The position numbers and the translations under genes were made by a program. From Aureimonas populi (GTDB lineage Bacteria > Pseudomonadota > Alphaproteobacteria > Rhizobiales > Rhizobiaceae), in contig NZ_CP072611.1 of the NCBI RefSeq assembly GCF_017815515.1, forward strand, positions 1,736,001 to 1,800,000: a stretch of DNA of 64,000 bases, read 5' to 3'. Shown here one piece after another: positions 15,922 to 24,678 of this stretch; the stretch's first letter is position 1; each line of letters opens with the position of its first letter. The notes under the pieces were generated by a model. It was not told the origin of the DNA, made no database searches, and was given only the letters and a program-made list of their open reading frames with translations.

Positions 15922-16614
15922 ATGGCCAGCCAAGAAGACAGGGACACCGCGATGGCGGCCGAGGCGTCGACCGCGGAGCGCGAGCAGACGCGGCTCTTCT
16001 TCGTTCGCCCCTGGGTGTTCATTCGCGGCGTGCCGGCGTTGAAGTTCCTGCCGCCCGAGGGGCCGCCGGAAATCGCCTTCGCCGGCCGCTCCAATGTCGG
16101 CAAGTCCTCGCTCATCAACGCGCTTCTCTCGCAGAAGGGCCTTGCGCGCACGTCGAACACGCCCGGCCGCACGCAGGAGCTGAACTACTTCGTGCCGGAC
16201 GGCTATTCGGGCGAGGCGGGGGATCTGCCGCCGCTGGCGGTGGTCGACATGCCCGGCTACGGCTACGCCAAGGCGCCCAAGGAGCAGGTGGACGCCTGGA
16301 CCAAGCTGGTCTTCGACTATCTGCGCGGCCGCTCCACGCTCAAGCGCGTCTTCGTTCTGGTCGATTCGCGCCACGGGCTGAAGACGAACGACACCGAGGT
16401 GCTGGCGCTTCTCGACAAGGCGGCCGTCTCCTACCAGATCGTGCTGACCAAGGCCGACAAGATCTCCGCGCTCGCCATGCCCAAGCTGATGGACGCCACG
16501 ATCGAGGCGATCCGCAAGCGGCCGGCGGCCTATCCGCAGGTGCTCTCCACCTCGTCCGAAAAAGGTGCGGGGCTGGACGATCTACGCGCCGCGATCGCCG
16601 CTCTGGCCGCCTGA
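15922..16614 (+). CDS. engB: Ribosome biogenesis GTP-binding protein YihA/YsxC
   Basis: 230 residues from ATG 15922 with AAGGAGG upstream; the longer frame back to 15745 overlaps yidC and is rejected. It is an essential small GTPase for large-subunit assembly. Motifs in order: G1 [10 protein letters not shown]2 region [12 protein letters not shown]3 [10 protein letters not shown]4 LTKADK, and a G5-like STSSEKG. It is the fourth gene of the rpmH-rnpA-yidC cluster. Its 3' end overlaps the convergent phosphatase gene by 33 bases. Confidence 0.96.
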   Translation: MASQEDRDTAMAAEASTAEREQTRLFFVRPWVFIRGVPALKFLPPEGPPEIAFAGRSNVGKSSLINALLSQKGLARTSNTPGRTQELNYFVPDGYSGEAGDLPPLAVVDMPGYGYAKAPKEQVDAWTKLVFDYLRGRSTLKRVFVLVDSRHGLKTNDTEVLALLDKAAVSYQIVLTKADKISALAMPKLMDATIEAIRKRPAAYPQVLSTSSEKGAGLDDLRAAIAALAA

Positions 16615-17064
16615 GGCGGCGCGCTCGCGCAATTCGGTCAGCTTGGCCTCGATCCGCCGGTAGAGGTCGCGATAGGCGTCGAGAATCTGCTGCCGCGAGC
16701 CGGTGACGACGGAAGGGTCGGGCATCGGCCAGAACTCTACCGCCACCGCCTCCGCGCCCGAACGGTCGAGCGCGACATGGTGCGCCTCGGGCGACATGGT
16801 GACGACGAGGTCGAAATAGCCGTCCGCGAGGTCCTCCAGCGCCCGGGGCTGGAAATTCTGCAGCGCCAGCCCGTGCTCGGCCAGGATCACGTCCACGAAG
16901 GGGTCGCGCTCGCCGCATTTCACGCCCGCCGACGCCACATAGACCGAGGGCGGCAGGACCGAATGGGCGATGGCCTCGGCCATGGGCGAGCGGATGGCGT
17001 TCATCCCGCAGACGAACAGGATGGAGGAGGGCAGGCTCGCGCCCTCTTGCGCGCCGCGGCTCAA
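16582..17064 (-). CDS. Low-molecular-weight phosphatase family protein
   Basis: 160 residues. It has the phosphatase loop [16 protein letters not shown] (the CX5R pattern, Cys near residue 19 and Arg at the sixth position after it) and a general-acid segment with PMPDPS near residue 118, as in LMW protein-tyrosine phosphatases and arsenate-reductase-like relatives. The substrate is unknown. In many alphaproteobacteria this gene follows UPF0262 and hisD, as here, and precedes infA. Here it is the last gene, running convergently into engB with a 33-base overlap. The upstream UPF0262 gene is 43 bases away. Confidence 0.85.
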   Translation of the reverse strand: MSRGAQEGASLPSSILFVCGMNAIRSPMAEAIAHSVLPPSVYVASAGVKCGERDPFVDVILAEHGLALQNFQPRALEDLADGYFDLVVTMSPEAHHVALDRSGAEAVAVEFWPMPDPSVVTGSRQQILDAYRDLYRRIEAKLTELRERAASGGQSGDRGA

Positions 17065-17107
17065 GGGCGCTGCATCCCGGCGGGGTGGGGAAGGGCGCGC
17101 CGCATCG

Positions 17108-17578
17108 TCAATTGCGCCAGTGAAGCACGCAGATCAGCGTGAACAGCCGCCGCGCCGTGTCGTCGTCGATCGAGATCTTGCCCGCCAGCCTCTCGCGCAG
17201 GAGCTGCGATCCGTCATTGTGGACGCCGCGCCGGCCCATGTCGATCGCCTCGATCTGCGAGGGCGTGGCCGAGCGGATGGCGGCGTAATAGCTGTCGCAG
17301 ATCAGGAAATAATCGCGGATGATGCGCCGGAAGGGCGTGAGCGACAGGATGTGGGTGGCCAGCGGCGCGCCGGCCTCGTCCTCGATCTCGAAGACGAGGC
17401 GCTTGTCGGCCACGCGCAGCTTCAGCCGGTAGCGCCCGCCCTCGGCCCCGACCGGCTCGAAGCAATTGTCCTCGATCAGGTCGAAGATGGCGACGGCCCG
17501 CTCATGCTCCACGTCGGGCGTGGCGCGCCCGATGGTCTCGTCGAGATCGATGGAGACGAGGCGGCCGTGCGCACTCAT
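17108..17578 (-). CDS. UPF0262 family protein
   Basis: 156 residues. It matches the alphaproteobacterial UPF0262 pattern: [20 protein letters not shown] near the N-terminus, [33 protein letters not shown] in the middle, [15 protein letters not shown] and a C-terminal [12 protein letters not shown]. The function is unknown. Its ATG overlaps the hisD stop (ATGA, 17575-17578), so it is translated from the same mRNA. The family is nearly always found between hisD and a phosphatase gene, as seen here. Confidence 0.93.
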   Translation of the reverse strand: MSAHGRLVSIDLDETIGRATPDVEHERAVAIFDLIEDNCFEPVGAEGGRYRLKLRVADKRLVFEIEDEAGAPLATHILSLTPFRRIIRDYFLICDSYYAAIRSATPSQIEAIDMGRRGVHNDGSQLLRERLAGKISIDDDTARRLFTLICVLHWRN

Positions 17579-18882
17579 GCGCCGGGCCCCGCATTCATGC
17601 GGATGGAGACCGAGCGCGCGTGCGCGTCCAGCCCCTCGGCCGTGGCCAGCTCCACGGCGGACGGGCCGAGCGCCCGCAGCGCCTCGGCCGAAAGTTTCAG
17701 CACCGAGGTGCGCTTGACGAAGTCGAGCACCGAAAGGCCGGAGGAGAAGCGCGCCGAGCGCGCCGTGGGCAGCACGTGGTTGGAGCCGCCCACATAGTCG
17801 CCGATCACCTCGGGCGTGTGGCGGCCGAGGAAAACGGCGCCCGCGTCGCGAATGCGCGCGAATAGCGCCTCCGGGTCGGCGGTGGCGATCTCCAGATGCT
17901 CGGCGGCGATGCGGTCGGCCAGCGCCGGGGCGTCCGCCGTCAGGTCGCGCACGAGGATCACTGCGCCGAAGTCGCGCCAGCTCGCGCGCGCCGTCTCCTC
18001 GCGCGGCAGGCGCGCGAGCTGGCGCTCCACCGCCGCCTCCACGGCGCTGGCGAAGGCCGCGTCGTCGGTCACGAGGATCGACTGCGCCGCCGCGTCGTGC
18101 TCGGCCTGCGCCAGAAGGTCGGCCGCGATCCAGTCGGGATCGTTCTCGCCGTCGGCGATCACCAGCACTTCCGAGGGGCCGGCGATCATGTCGATGCCGA
18201 CCGTGCCGAAGACCTGCCGCTTGGCGCTGGCCACATAGGCGTTGCCGGGCCCCACGATCTTGGCCACGGGCGCGATGGACTGGGTGCCGTAGGCGAAGGC
18301 CGCGATGGCCTGCGCCCCGCCCACGCGCCAGATCTCGTCCACGCCCGCGATCCGCGCGGCCGCCAGCACCAGGGGGTTCAGCTCGCCGTTGCGCGCCGGC
18401 ACCGCCATGGCGATGCGCTCGACGCCCGCCACCTTGGCCGGCACCGCGTTCATCAGGACGGAGGAGGGGTAGCTCGCGGCGCCGCCCGGAACGTAGAGGC
18501 CCACCGAGCCGATGGCCGTCCAGCGATGGCCGAGCTCGGCGCCAGCGGCGTCCACATAGCGCTCGTCGCTCGGGCGCTGGCGCTCGTGGTGGCTGCGGAT
18601 GCGCTCATGGGCGAAGTGCAGCGCCTCGCGTGTGGCGGCGGGCGCGCTCTCATAGGCGGCCTCGATGGCGCCGGCCTCCACGCGCAGCGTCTGCGGCGTC
18701 AGCTCCAGGGCGTCGAATTTCAAGGTGTAGTCGATCAGCGCGGCATCGCCCCGCGCGCGCGTATCGGACACGATCTCGCGCACGCGCGCTTCCACGTCCT
18801 GCGAGGCCTCTCGCTTGGCCCCCAGAAGCGCACGGAAATCGCTCTCGAAACCCGGATCGGAAATGTTCAGCCTGAGAGGCAA
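17575..18882 (-). CDS. hisD: Histidinol dehydrogenase
   Basis: 435 residues. It catalyses the last two NAD-dependent oxidations of histidine biosynthesis (histidinol to histidine), using a bound zinc. Seen: [17 protein letters not shown], the [16 protein letters not shown] and [10 protein letters not shown] segments, DLLAQAEHD, and the C-terminal [10 protein letters not shown] longer frame begins at 18939 and overlaps the preceding gene; the TTG at 18882 (MPLRLN) with GGGGGAAGAG just upstream gives the usual family length and leaves 25 bases to the DUF2948 stop, so it is chosen. It is co-transcribed with DUF2948 and UPF0262. Confidence 0.95.
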   Translation of the reverse strand: MPLRLNISDPGFESDFRALLGAKREASQDVEARVREIVSDTRARGDAALIDYTLKFDALELTPQTLRVEAGAIEAAYESAPAATREALHFAHERIRSHHERQRPSDERYVDAAGAELGHRWTAIGSVGLYVPGGAASYPSSVLMNAVPAKVAGVERIAMAVPARNGELNPLVLAAARIAGVDEIWRVGGAQAIAAFAYGTQSIAPVAKIVGPGNAYVASAKRQVFGTVGIDMIAGPSEVLVIADGENDPDWIAADLLAQAEHDAAAQSILVTDDAAFASAVEAAVERQLARLPREETARASWRDFGAVILVRDLTADAPALADRIAAEHLEIATADPEALFARIRDAGAVFLGRHTPEVIGDYVGGSNHVLPTARSARFSSGLSVLDFVKRTSVLKLSAEALRALGPSAVELATAEGLDAHARSVSIRMNAGPGA

Positions 18883-18907
18883 GCTCTTCCCCCGTTTGCC
18901 GCCCGCC

Positions 18908-19378
18908 TCACCCCGGAAGCTCGAAATCCTCCCGCGCATGGTCGGGGCGGTTCTGCGTGCTCCAGGCGGCCCCGAGGTCGGCGAGCTGCGCCTCGATGCA
19001 CTCCACCTCGAGCCTTATCGCGGAGCCGCCGGCGAACACAAGCTCGACGAGGCCCGAGGGCGCCTCGCCGGGCGTGAAGCGCAGCGCCAGCAGCGCCAGC
19101 ACCTGGTCGGGATCACCCACGAGCACGCCGGTCTGGCTGACGCGGCGCACGCGGTCGAAATGCAGCACGGCGCGCCGCCGCTCATAGGGGCGCCGGCGGG
19201 CGAGGAAGCCCCGCCGGGCCGCCGCCTCTTCCCAGACGAAGCGGTTCATCGGCACCAGGAAGCGCCCGGCGGCCCGTTCGAAGGAGAGGTCGGCCGCGCG
19301 CACCACCGCGTCCTGGCAGTGGGCAGAGAGGATGGCGAGGTCGTCCTCGTCCAGGGCGAGAAGCTTCAGTTCGGTCAT
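18908..19378 (-). CDS. DUF2948 family protein
   Basis: 156 residues. It starts MTELKLLALDEDDLAILSAH and has AVVRAADLSFERAAGRFLVP, MNRFVWEE, the basic RRRPYERRRAVLHFDRV, and a C-terminal DLGAAWSTQNRPDHA. This is the DUF2948 pattern of alphaproteobacteria. The function is unknown. It is usually found between murA and hisD; here hisD follows as expected, but an exopolysaccharide gene, not murA, lies upstream. It is the first gene of the leftward his operon, so the promoter should lie in 19379-19454. Confidence 0.9.
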   Translation of the reverse strand: MTELKLLALDEDDLAILSAHCQDAVVRAADLSFERAAGRFLVPMNRFVWEEAAARRGFLARRRPYERRRAVLHFDRVRRVSQTGVLVGDPDQVLALLALRFTPGEAPSGLVELVFAGGSAIRLEVECIEAQLADLGAAWSTQNRPDHAREDFELPG

Positions 19379-19454
19379 GCTGGCGTTCCGTTGCGGGAAA
19401 CCGGGAGATAGGGCCGCGCGGGCCCCGTGCCAATGCGCCGGGCCGCGCCCGGCC

Positions 19455-20744
19455 TCAGTTCGGCAGGGGGCGGTGGCGCGCCAGCAGGCGCAGGCCCGCC
19501 ACCGAAAACCACATCATCACCCAGAACGGGTTGGCCCGGTCGAACAGGAAGGTTTCGAGGAAGGAGTTCATCAGCGCGAAGGAGAGGATCATCAGGAAGA
19601 GATCGGCCAACCGGCGCGAGGCCGCGTCCTGCGGCGTGCGCACGAAATCCCTGAAGGGCAGGACGATCAGCGTCCCGACGACGAGGGCGAGCCCCGGCCA
19701 GCCGGCCGCGATGGCGATGTCGAGATAGCCGTTATGGGCGTTCGGCGTGAAGCGCGGGTCCCAGGAAAGCTCGCGGCTGGCTTCCATCGCCAGCATGGCG
19801 GGTGTGCGCCAGAAGCTTTCGAAGCCGAACCCCGTCCACTGCCGGGGTGCGAGCTGCTCGAAGGAGAAGCGCCAGATATCGGTGCGCCCGGTGAAGGTCG
19901 TCCCCGGCAGCACCCATTGCACCAGCGCGTCCATGGCGGGGATGAGCACGCTGCCGAGCGTCGCCAGCGCAAGGCCCGCAAGCGCCGCGGACAGCACCAG
20001 AACCGGCAGGTGCCGACTGCCCGTCAGGCGCGGCGAAAGGACGAGGGCCGCCACGAGCGGCAGCAGCGCTGCCGCCGTCTTCGAGCCGGCCTGCAGCACG
20101 AAGAGCCCGGAAAGCACCATGATCGCCGCTCCGGAGAGGCGGTTTCCCGCCCGCAGGAGGTAGAGGCCGCAGAAGAACAGCGTCGCCATGATCGCGCCGG
20201 CGGTGTTCTTGTGGCTGTAAATGCCGCGCCACAGCCCCGCGTGCTGGGACTCCAGATCGGCGGCCGAATGGACCGCGACCTCGGGAATGAGGACGACGCC
20301 GGCATAGGAGAGGCCGAGGACCGCCAGCGAGGCGGCGGCGAGCGCGAAGCGGAAGGCGCGCGCATGGGGCGGCAGGCACAGCGCGCCCGTTGCCGCCAGC
20401 ATGGCGAACAGCGTGAAGGCAAGCGCCCGCAGCGCGTTCGGCGGATAGAGCGACTGCACGGCGGCGAAGAGGAGCCATAGGACCGTGACGATCCAGAACG
20501 GGCGCAGCAGCGAGAGCGCCACGCGCCGCTCCGTGAAGAAGAGGTGCCCCGCCAGCGCCAGCGCGCCCAGCGCCGAATAGCCGAGCTGGTTGACGAGGTT
20601 GCCGCTGTCGAGATCGCCCTGGAACTGCGTCTGGAAGGGCGTGAAGGTGACGAGCAGAAGCGTGAGCAGCGCCGCGCCCAGAAGCGTGCGTAGCGCGTCG
20701 GTCAGTTGCGCCTCAATGGGCTTCGGGGCGGCGATATTGCTCAT
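19455..20744 (-). CDS. O-antigen ligase / Wzy-type polysaccharide polymerase (ExoQ-like)
   Basis: 429 residues with about 10-12 membrane segments throughout. The family signature is in the large periplasmic loop region: GIYSHKNTAGAIMA (about residue 195), the TFTGRTDIWRFS segment and NAHNGYLDIAIAAGWPG (about 330). Proteins of this class polymerise or ligate lipid-linked repeat units at the periplasmic face; the GIYSHKNTAG box is close to that of ExoQ of succinoglycan synthesis. It overlaps the upstream glycosyltransferase gene by 32 bases, so the two are co-translated. Substrate unknown. Confidence 0.85.
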   Translation of the reverse strand: MSNIAAPKPIEAQLTDALRTLLGAALLTLLLVTFTPFQTQFQGDLDSGNLVNQLGYSALGALALAGHLFFTERRVALSLLRPFWIVTVLWLLFAAVQSLYPPNALRALAFTLFAMLAATGALCLPPHARAFRFALAAASLAVLGLSYAGVVLIPEVAVHSAADLESQHAGLWRGIYSHKNTAGAIMATLFFCGLYLLRAGNRLSGAAIMVLSGLFVLQAGSKTAAALLPLVAALVLSPRLTGSRHLPVLVLSAALAGLALATLGSVLIPAMDALVQWVLPGTTFTGRTDIWRFSFEQLAPRQWTGFGFESFWRTPAMLAMEASRELSWDPRFTPNAHNGYLDIAIAAGWPGLALVVGTLIVLPFRDFVRTPQDAASRRLADLFLMILSFALMNSFLETFLFDRANPFWVMMWFSVAGLRLLARHRPLPN

Positions 20745-21675
20745 GAACCAGTCCGAACTCGCCCTGCCAGCGCCCGAGTGCCACCTGTATCGGATAAAGG
20801 CCGATGGCGGCCGATCCGGTTTGCAGGCCGAGCCTGGCCGCGCGCAAGGGGCAGGCTGCCAGGAGGGCTGCGCTTCGCGCCAGCGACACGGCCCGGCCCT
20901 TTCGCCGCCGCTCTATGATGGCCGAAAGCGCGCCGTTGCGTAAGCCCCTCGCGTGGACCCACGAGAATTCCGTGCGCCGCGCGGGGGTGGTCTCGTAAAG
21001 CGCGCCCTCCTGGCACCAGGCGAAGGAGAAGCCCCGCAGCTTGCAGCGCGAGAAGAAGTCCGCGTCGCCCCCGCCGATGAAGTTGAAGGCGGGGTCGAGA
21101 TAGGGGCGCGGCATGGTTTCCAGAACCTGCCGCGCGATCGCCAGGTTGCCCGATCCGTAGAGGATCGGCACCGGGCCGCTCGCCCGGTAGGGCGGGGAGA
21201 ACACCGGGTGCCGCCGCCAGCGCTCGCCCCGCTCGTCCTCGAACACGGGCAGGACCGGCGCGCCGACGATATCGGCGGCGAAGGCGTCGGCCGCTCCCGC
21301 TAGGCGCTCGGCCCATTGCGGCCCGGCGATCTCGTCGTCGTCGATGACGAGCAGGTGCTCCAGGGCGCCGAACTCGGCCAGCGCCGTTTCCCAGCCGGCA
21401 TTGTAGGCCGAGCAGTTGCCGCGCTCATGCGCGATGAGCACGAGGCCCTGAAGGCGCCCGTCCTCGAAGAAGGGCCGGGCGGCGGCCAGCCCCTCGCGGC
21501 GCTCGGCATCGTTTTCCATCACGATCACCGGCACCGGCCGGGTCTGCGCCGCCAGCGAGGCCAGGGTGCGCGCCAGATGCTCCGGCCGGCGGAAGGTCGG
21601 CAGCGTGGCAACGAGCCGGTGCTCGCCTTCGCCAAGGCGGGGCGAGCGTGTCTCGATGGTGATAGGCTGGGTCAT
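20713..21675 (-). CDS. Glycosyltransferase family 2 (ExoM-like)
   Basis: 320 residues. An N-terminal GT-A fold starts at about residue 20 (HRLVATLPTFRRPEHLARTL), with acidic metal/nucleotide motif LVIDDDEIAGPQWAE around residue 110, then YGSGNLAIAR and NFIGGGDADFFSRC. The pattern resembles succinoglycan ExoM-type enzymes. It would add a sugar to a lipid-linked repeat unit in the cytoplasm. It is the first gene of a two-gene leftward pair with the ExoQ-like polymerase; the genes of the next polysaccharide unit run the other way from 21899. Donor and acceptor sugars cannot be read. Confidence 0.87.
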   Translation of the reverse strand: MTQPITIETRSPRLGEGEHRLVATLPTFRRPEHLARTLASLAAQTRPVPVIVMENDAERREGLAAARPFFEDGRLQGLVLIAHERGNCSAYNAGWETALAEFGALEHLLVIDDDEIAGPQWAERLAGAADAFAADIVGAPVLPVFEDERGERWRRHPVFSPPYRASGPVPILYGSGNLAIARQVLETMPRPYLDPAFNFIGGGDADFFSRCKLRGFSFAWCQEGALYETTPARRTEFSWVHARGLRNGALSAIIERRRKGRAVSLARSAALLAACPLRAARLGLQTGSAAIGLYPIQVALGRWQGEFGLVHEQYRRPEAH

Positions 21676-21898
21676 TCCGGCGTTCCGCTAAGACATTTTA
21701 GGTAAAGGGAGAGCCGTTTCCTGTCCGGAAATGCAAGAAGACGAAGAGATGAGCCGTTCCGGTGAATTGAATCGTCCCGGCACGCTCCATATGGGCGACC
21801 CTAGCCCGAAACTCTTAATGGAAAGGCTTTGCCGTATTATCCGGATCGTAAGAAGCGCCGGCCACACTCCGGCCCGCGCCATCATCCCCCAGGGCTCC

Positions 21899-23797
21899 AT
21901 GCACTGCCTCTTCGTCACCTCCCTGCTGCCCGAGCCGGTTCCCGAGACGGGCTTCGAGATCGCCAACGCCTCCATCCTCTCGGCCTTTCGCGCGGCTGGC
22001 GCGCGGCTGACGCTGGCGGGCTTCCGGCGGCCCGGAAGCACCGCGGGGCAGGGGGAGGACGAGATCCTGCTCGGCGAAATGGCGATCGAGAATGCCCGCG
22101 TGGGGGCGGCGGCGAAGGGCAGATGGGCCAGCCGCGCGCTCGCCAAGGGGCTGCCGGTGGGCGCGGCCAAGCTCGCCGTCCTGCCCGGCCAGGCGCTTCT
22201 GGAGCGCCTGGCCGCACGCGGGCCCTACGACGCCGTCATCCTCAATTCGGTGCAGATGCCCGCCGCCTACCCCGCCCTCGAGACCATCGCGCCGACGATC
22301 TACGTGGCGCACAATGTCGAGTTTCTCTCCGCCCGCCAGAACGCCAGGACGGCGCGCGGCCCGCTCGCCCGCCGGCTCTATGCGCGAGAGGCGCGGCTTC
22401 TGGAGCGCTGTGAGACGCGCCTGTGCGCACAGGCGGGCGCGGTCCTTACGCTCTCGGCGCAGGACCTCGCGCCGCTTGGCCTTTCCGGCGACCTGCGCGC
22501 CCACGTGCTGCCCCTTGTCCTGGGGCGCCCCGCGCCCCGCGACGAGGGGCTTCGCCGCCGCGATATCGGCCTGATCGGTACCTGGAGCTGGGCGCCGAAT
22601 CGCGCCGGGCTGGACTGGTTCCTGGCCGAGGTGGCTCCCCGCCTCGACCCCGGCCTGTCGGTGGAGATCGCCGGAAGCCTGCCGGCGCCAAGGCCGGATA
22701 CGCCCCCCCATATCCGCCTTCTCGGCCGGGTGCCGGACGCGCAGGCCTTCGTGCGCGAAAGCCGCGTCATGGCGCTCGCCACCACCAGCGGTACGGGCAT
22801 CCAGCTCAAGACGCTGGAATGTCTGGAGGAGGGAATGCCGGCGGTGGCGACGCCCGCCGCCCTGCGCGGCGTCGAGGTGCCCCTGCCGGCCAATTTCACG
22901 GTCGCCGAAAACGCGCCGGCCTTCGCCGAGGCGCTGGGGCGCATGGTGGCGGCCGAGCGCGAAGGCACGCTGGCGCGCCTCGACGGCCGGGCCTTCGCCG
23001 GGCAGCAGGGCCGGGCAGCCGCCGATGTCGCGCGCCGCGCGCTCGATCTGGCCGGCACGCGCCTGCCTTCGCTGCGGATCGGCAAGGTTCGCGTCGCGGC
23101 CCTGTCGCTTCCGGCCGCGCTCGAACTGTGCCGGCGCGCTCTGGAGGGCGGCGGCCTGACGAAGATCGCCTTCGCCAATGCCCATTGCGTCAACGTGGCG
23201 CGCGGGGACGCGGCCTATGCGGGCGCTCTCTCCGGTTTCACCGTCCTGCCGGACGGGATCGGCGTCGATCTCGCCGCCCGCCTTCTCTACGGCTGCCCCT
23301 TTCCCGCCAATCTGAACGGCACGGACTTCGTGCCCCAGCTCCTGCGCGAGGCGGGGCGGCCGCTGAGGGTGGGGCTTCTGGGCGGGGCCGAAGGCGTCGC
23401 GCGCGAGGCGGCTGCGGCCTTCTCGGGCCTTGCGCCCGGCCACCGCTACGAGGTTCTCGGCGACGGCTTCTTCGATGCGCCGGCGCGCGAGGCGATCCTC
23501 CGGCGGCTGGAGGAGGAGCCCGTCGATCTCCTGCTTGTCGCCATGGGCGTGCCGGCGCAGGAACGCTTTATCGCCGAGCATGTCACGCGAAGCCATGCGC
23601 GGCTGGCGCTGGGCGTCGGCGCCCTGTTCGACTTCATGGCGCAGCGCGTGCCGCGCGCGCCCGAGCGCCTGCGCCGCCTGCGTCTGGAATGGGCCTATCG
23701 CCTCGCGCGCGAGCCGAGGCGCCTCTTCGCCCGCTACGTGCTGGGCAACCCGTCCTTCCTCTGGGCCGCCTTGCGCCAGAAAGCGGGGCGCTCGTGA
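21899..23797 (+). CDS. Fusion: GT4-like glycosyltransferase with WecG/TagA/CpsF glycosyltransferase
   Basis: 632 residues from ATG 21899 (MHCLFVTSLLPEP); a longer frame to 21731 exists, but its extra part does not look like protein. The N-terminal half is a GT-B glycosyltransferase: YVAHNVEFLSARQN, RRDIGLIGTWSWAPNRAGLD, SGTGIQLKTLECLEEGMP. From about residue 400 a second domain begins: TKIAFANAHCVNVARGD, LPDGIGVDLAARLL, NLNGTDFVP, and PVDLLLVAMGVPAQERFI, the WecG/TagA (GT26) signature. Two transferases on one chain suggests two successive sugar additions. The stop overlaps the next gene start (GTGA). Sugar specificity unknown. Confidence 0.88.
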   Translation: MHCLFVTSLLPEPVPETGFEIANASILSAFRAAGARLTLAGFRRPGSTAGQGEDEILLGEMAIENARVGAAAKGRWASRALAKGLPVGAAKLAVLPGQALLERLAARGPYDAVILNSVQMPAAYPALETIAPTIYVAHNVEFLSARQNARTARGPLARRLYAREARLLERCETRLCAQAGAVLTLSAQDLAPLGLSGDLRAHVLPLVLGRPAPRDEGLRRRDIGLIGTWSWAPNRAGLDWFLAEVAPRLDPGLSVEIAGSLPAPRPDTPPHIRLLGRVPDAQAFVRESRVMALATTSGTGIQLKTLECLEEGMPAVATPAALRGVEVPLPANFTVAENAPAFAEALGRMVAAEREGTLARLDGRAFAGQQGRAAADVARRALDLAGTRLPSLRIGKVRVAALSLPAALELCRRALEGGGLTKIAFANAHCVNVARGDAAYAGALSGFTVLPDGIGVDLAARLLYGCPFPANLNGTDFVPQLLREAGRPLRVGLLGGAEGVAREAAAAFSGLAPGHRYEVLGDGFFDAPAREAILRRLEEEPVDLLLVAMGVPAQERFIAEHVTRSHARLALGVGALFDFMAQRVPRAPERLRRLRLEWAYRLAREPRRLFARYVLGNPSFLWAALRQKAGRS

Positions 23798-24678
23798 CGC
23801 ATCCGGCCACCGCCATCGTCACCGCCAGCTATCGCGGCGACCTGGAACGCTGCCGCCTCCTGTGCGACAGCATCGACCGCCATGTGAGCGGCCACGCGCG
23901 ACACTACCTTCTGGTGGAGGGCGCCGATGCCGCCCTGTTCCGTCCGTTCGAGGGGCCGCGCCGCACGGTGGTCAGCGAGCGCGACCTCCTGCCCTTCTGG
24001 CTGCGCGCGGTTCCCGACCCCCTCAATCCGCGCCGGCGCCTCTGGCTCTCGCCCTTCGGGCCGCCGCTGCGGGGCTGGCACGTGCAGCAGCTTCGCCGCA
24101 TCGCCTTCGCCCGCCTCATGGACGAGGCGGCGATGATCTCCTGCGATTCCGACGTCGTGTTCGTGCGCCCCTTCGACATGGCCGGGCTGTGGCGCGAGGG
24201 CGCGCTGCGCTTCTACCGCGTGCCGGACGGGTTCGCCCTCCTGGTGCCCGAGGCGGAGGAGGAGCATACGCGCTGGTCGCGGAAGGCCGCCGCGCTTCTG
24301 GGCATCGCCGCGGGCCGCAGCAACACGGCCGACCACATCAACACCGTCATCGGCTGGCGCGCGGACACGGCGCGCGAGATGGCCGCGCGCATCGAGGCCG
24401 TCACCGGCCGGCCGGCCCTGCGCGCGCTGGCGGCCACGCGCTCGCTGTCCGAATGCACCATCTACGGGCGCTTCGTGGACGAGGTGGAAGAGCGGCCGGA
24501 GCGGCACTGGCCCAGCGCCGAGGCGCTGTGCCGCGTCTACTGGGCCGGCGCGGCGATGGACGAGGGGACGCTCAGCGCCTTCCTGGGGGACATGGCCCCG
24601 CACGAGGTGGCGCTGGGCATCCAGTCCTTCACCGGCACGAACACCGCGCTCATCCGCTCGCTGGTCGGGCTGGCCTGA
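23794..24678 (+). CDS. DUF6492 family protein, glycosyltransferase-like
   Basis: 294 residues, GTG start overlapping the previous stop (23794-23797). It begins TAIVTASYRGDLERCRLLCD, has ERDLLPFWLRAVPDP, GWHVQQLRRIAFARLM, then ISCDSDVVFVRPFDM, whose DSD is like a GT-A metal-binding DxD motif. Later come RSNTADHINTVIGWR and SECTIYGRFVDEV. This corresponds to DUF6492, which is glycosyltransferase-like and common in polysaccharide clusters. The activity is not known. The 3' end overlaps the convergent flippase gene by 29 bases. Confidence 0.8.
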   Translation: MTHPATAIVTASYRGDLERCRLLCDSIDRHVSGHARHYLLVEGADAALFRPFEGPRRTVVSERDLLPFWLRAVPDPLNPRRRLWLSPFGPPLRGWHVQQLRRIAFARLMDEAAMISCDSDVVFVRPFDMAGLWREGALRFYRVPDGFALLVPEAEEEHTRWSRKAAALLGIAAGRSNTADHINTVIGWRADTAREMAARIEAVTGRPALRALAATRSLSECTIYGRFVDEVEERPERHWPSAEALCRVYWAGAAMDEGTLSAFLGDMAPHEVALGIQSFTGTNTALIRSLVGLA

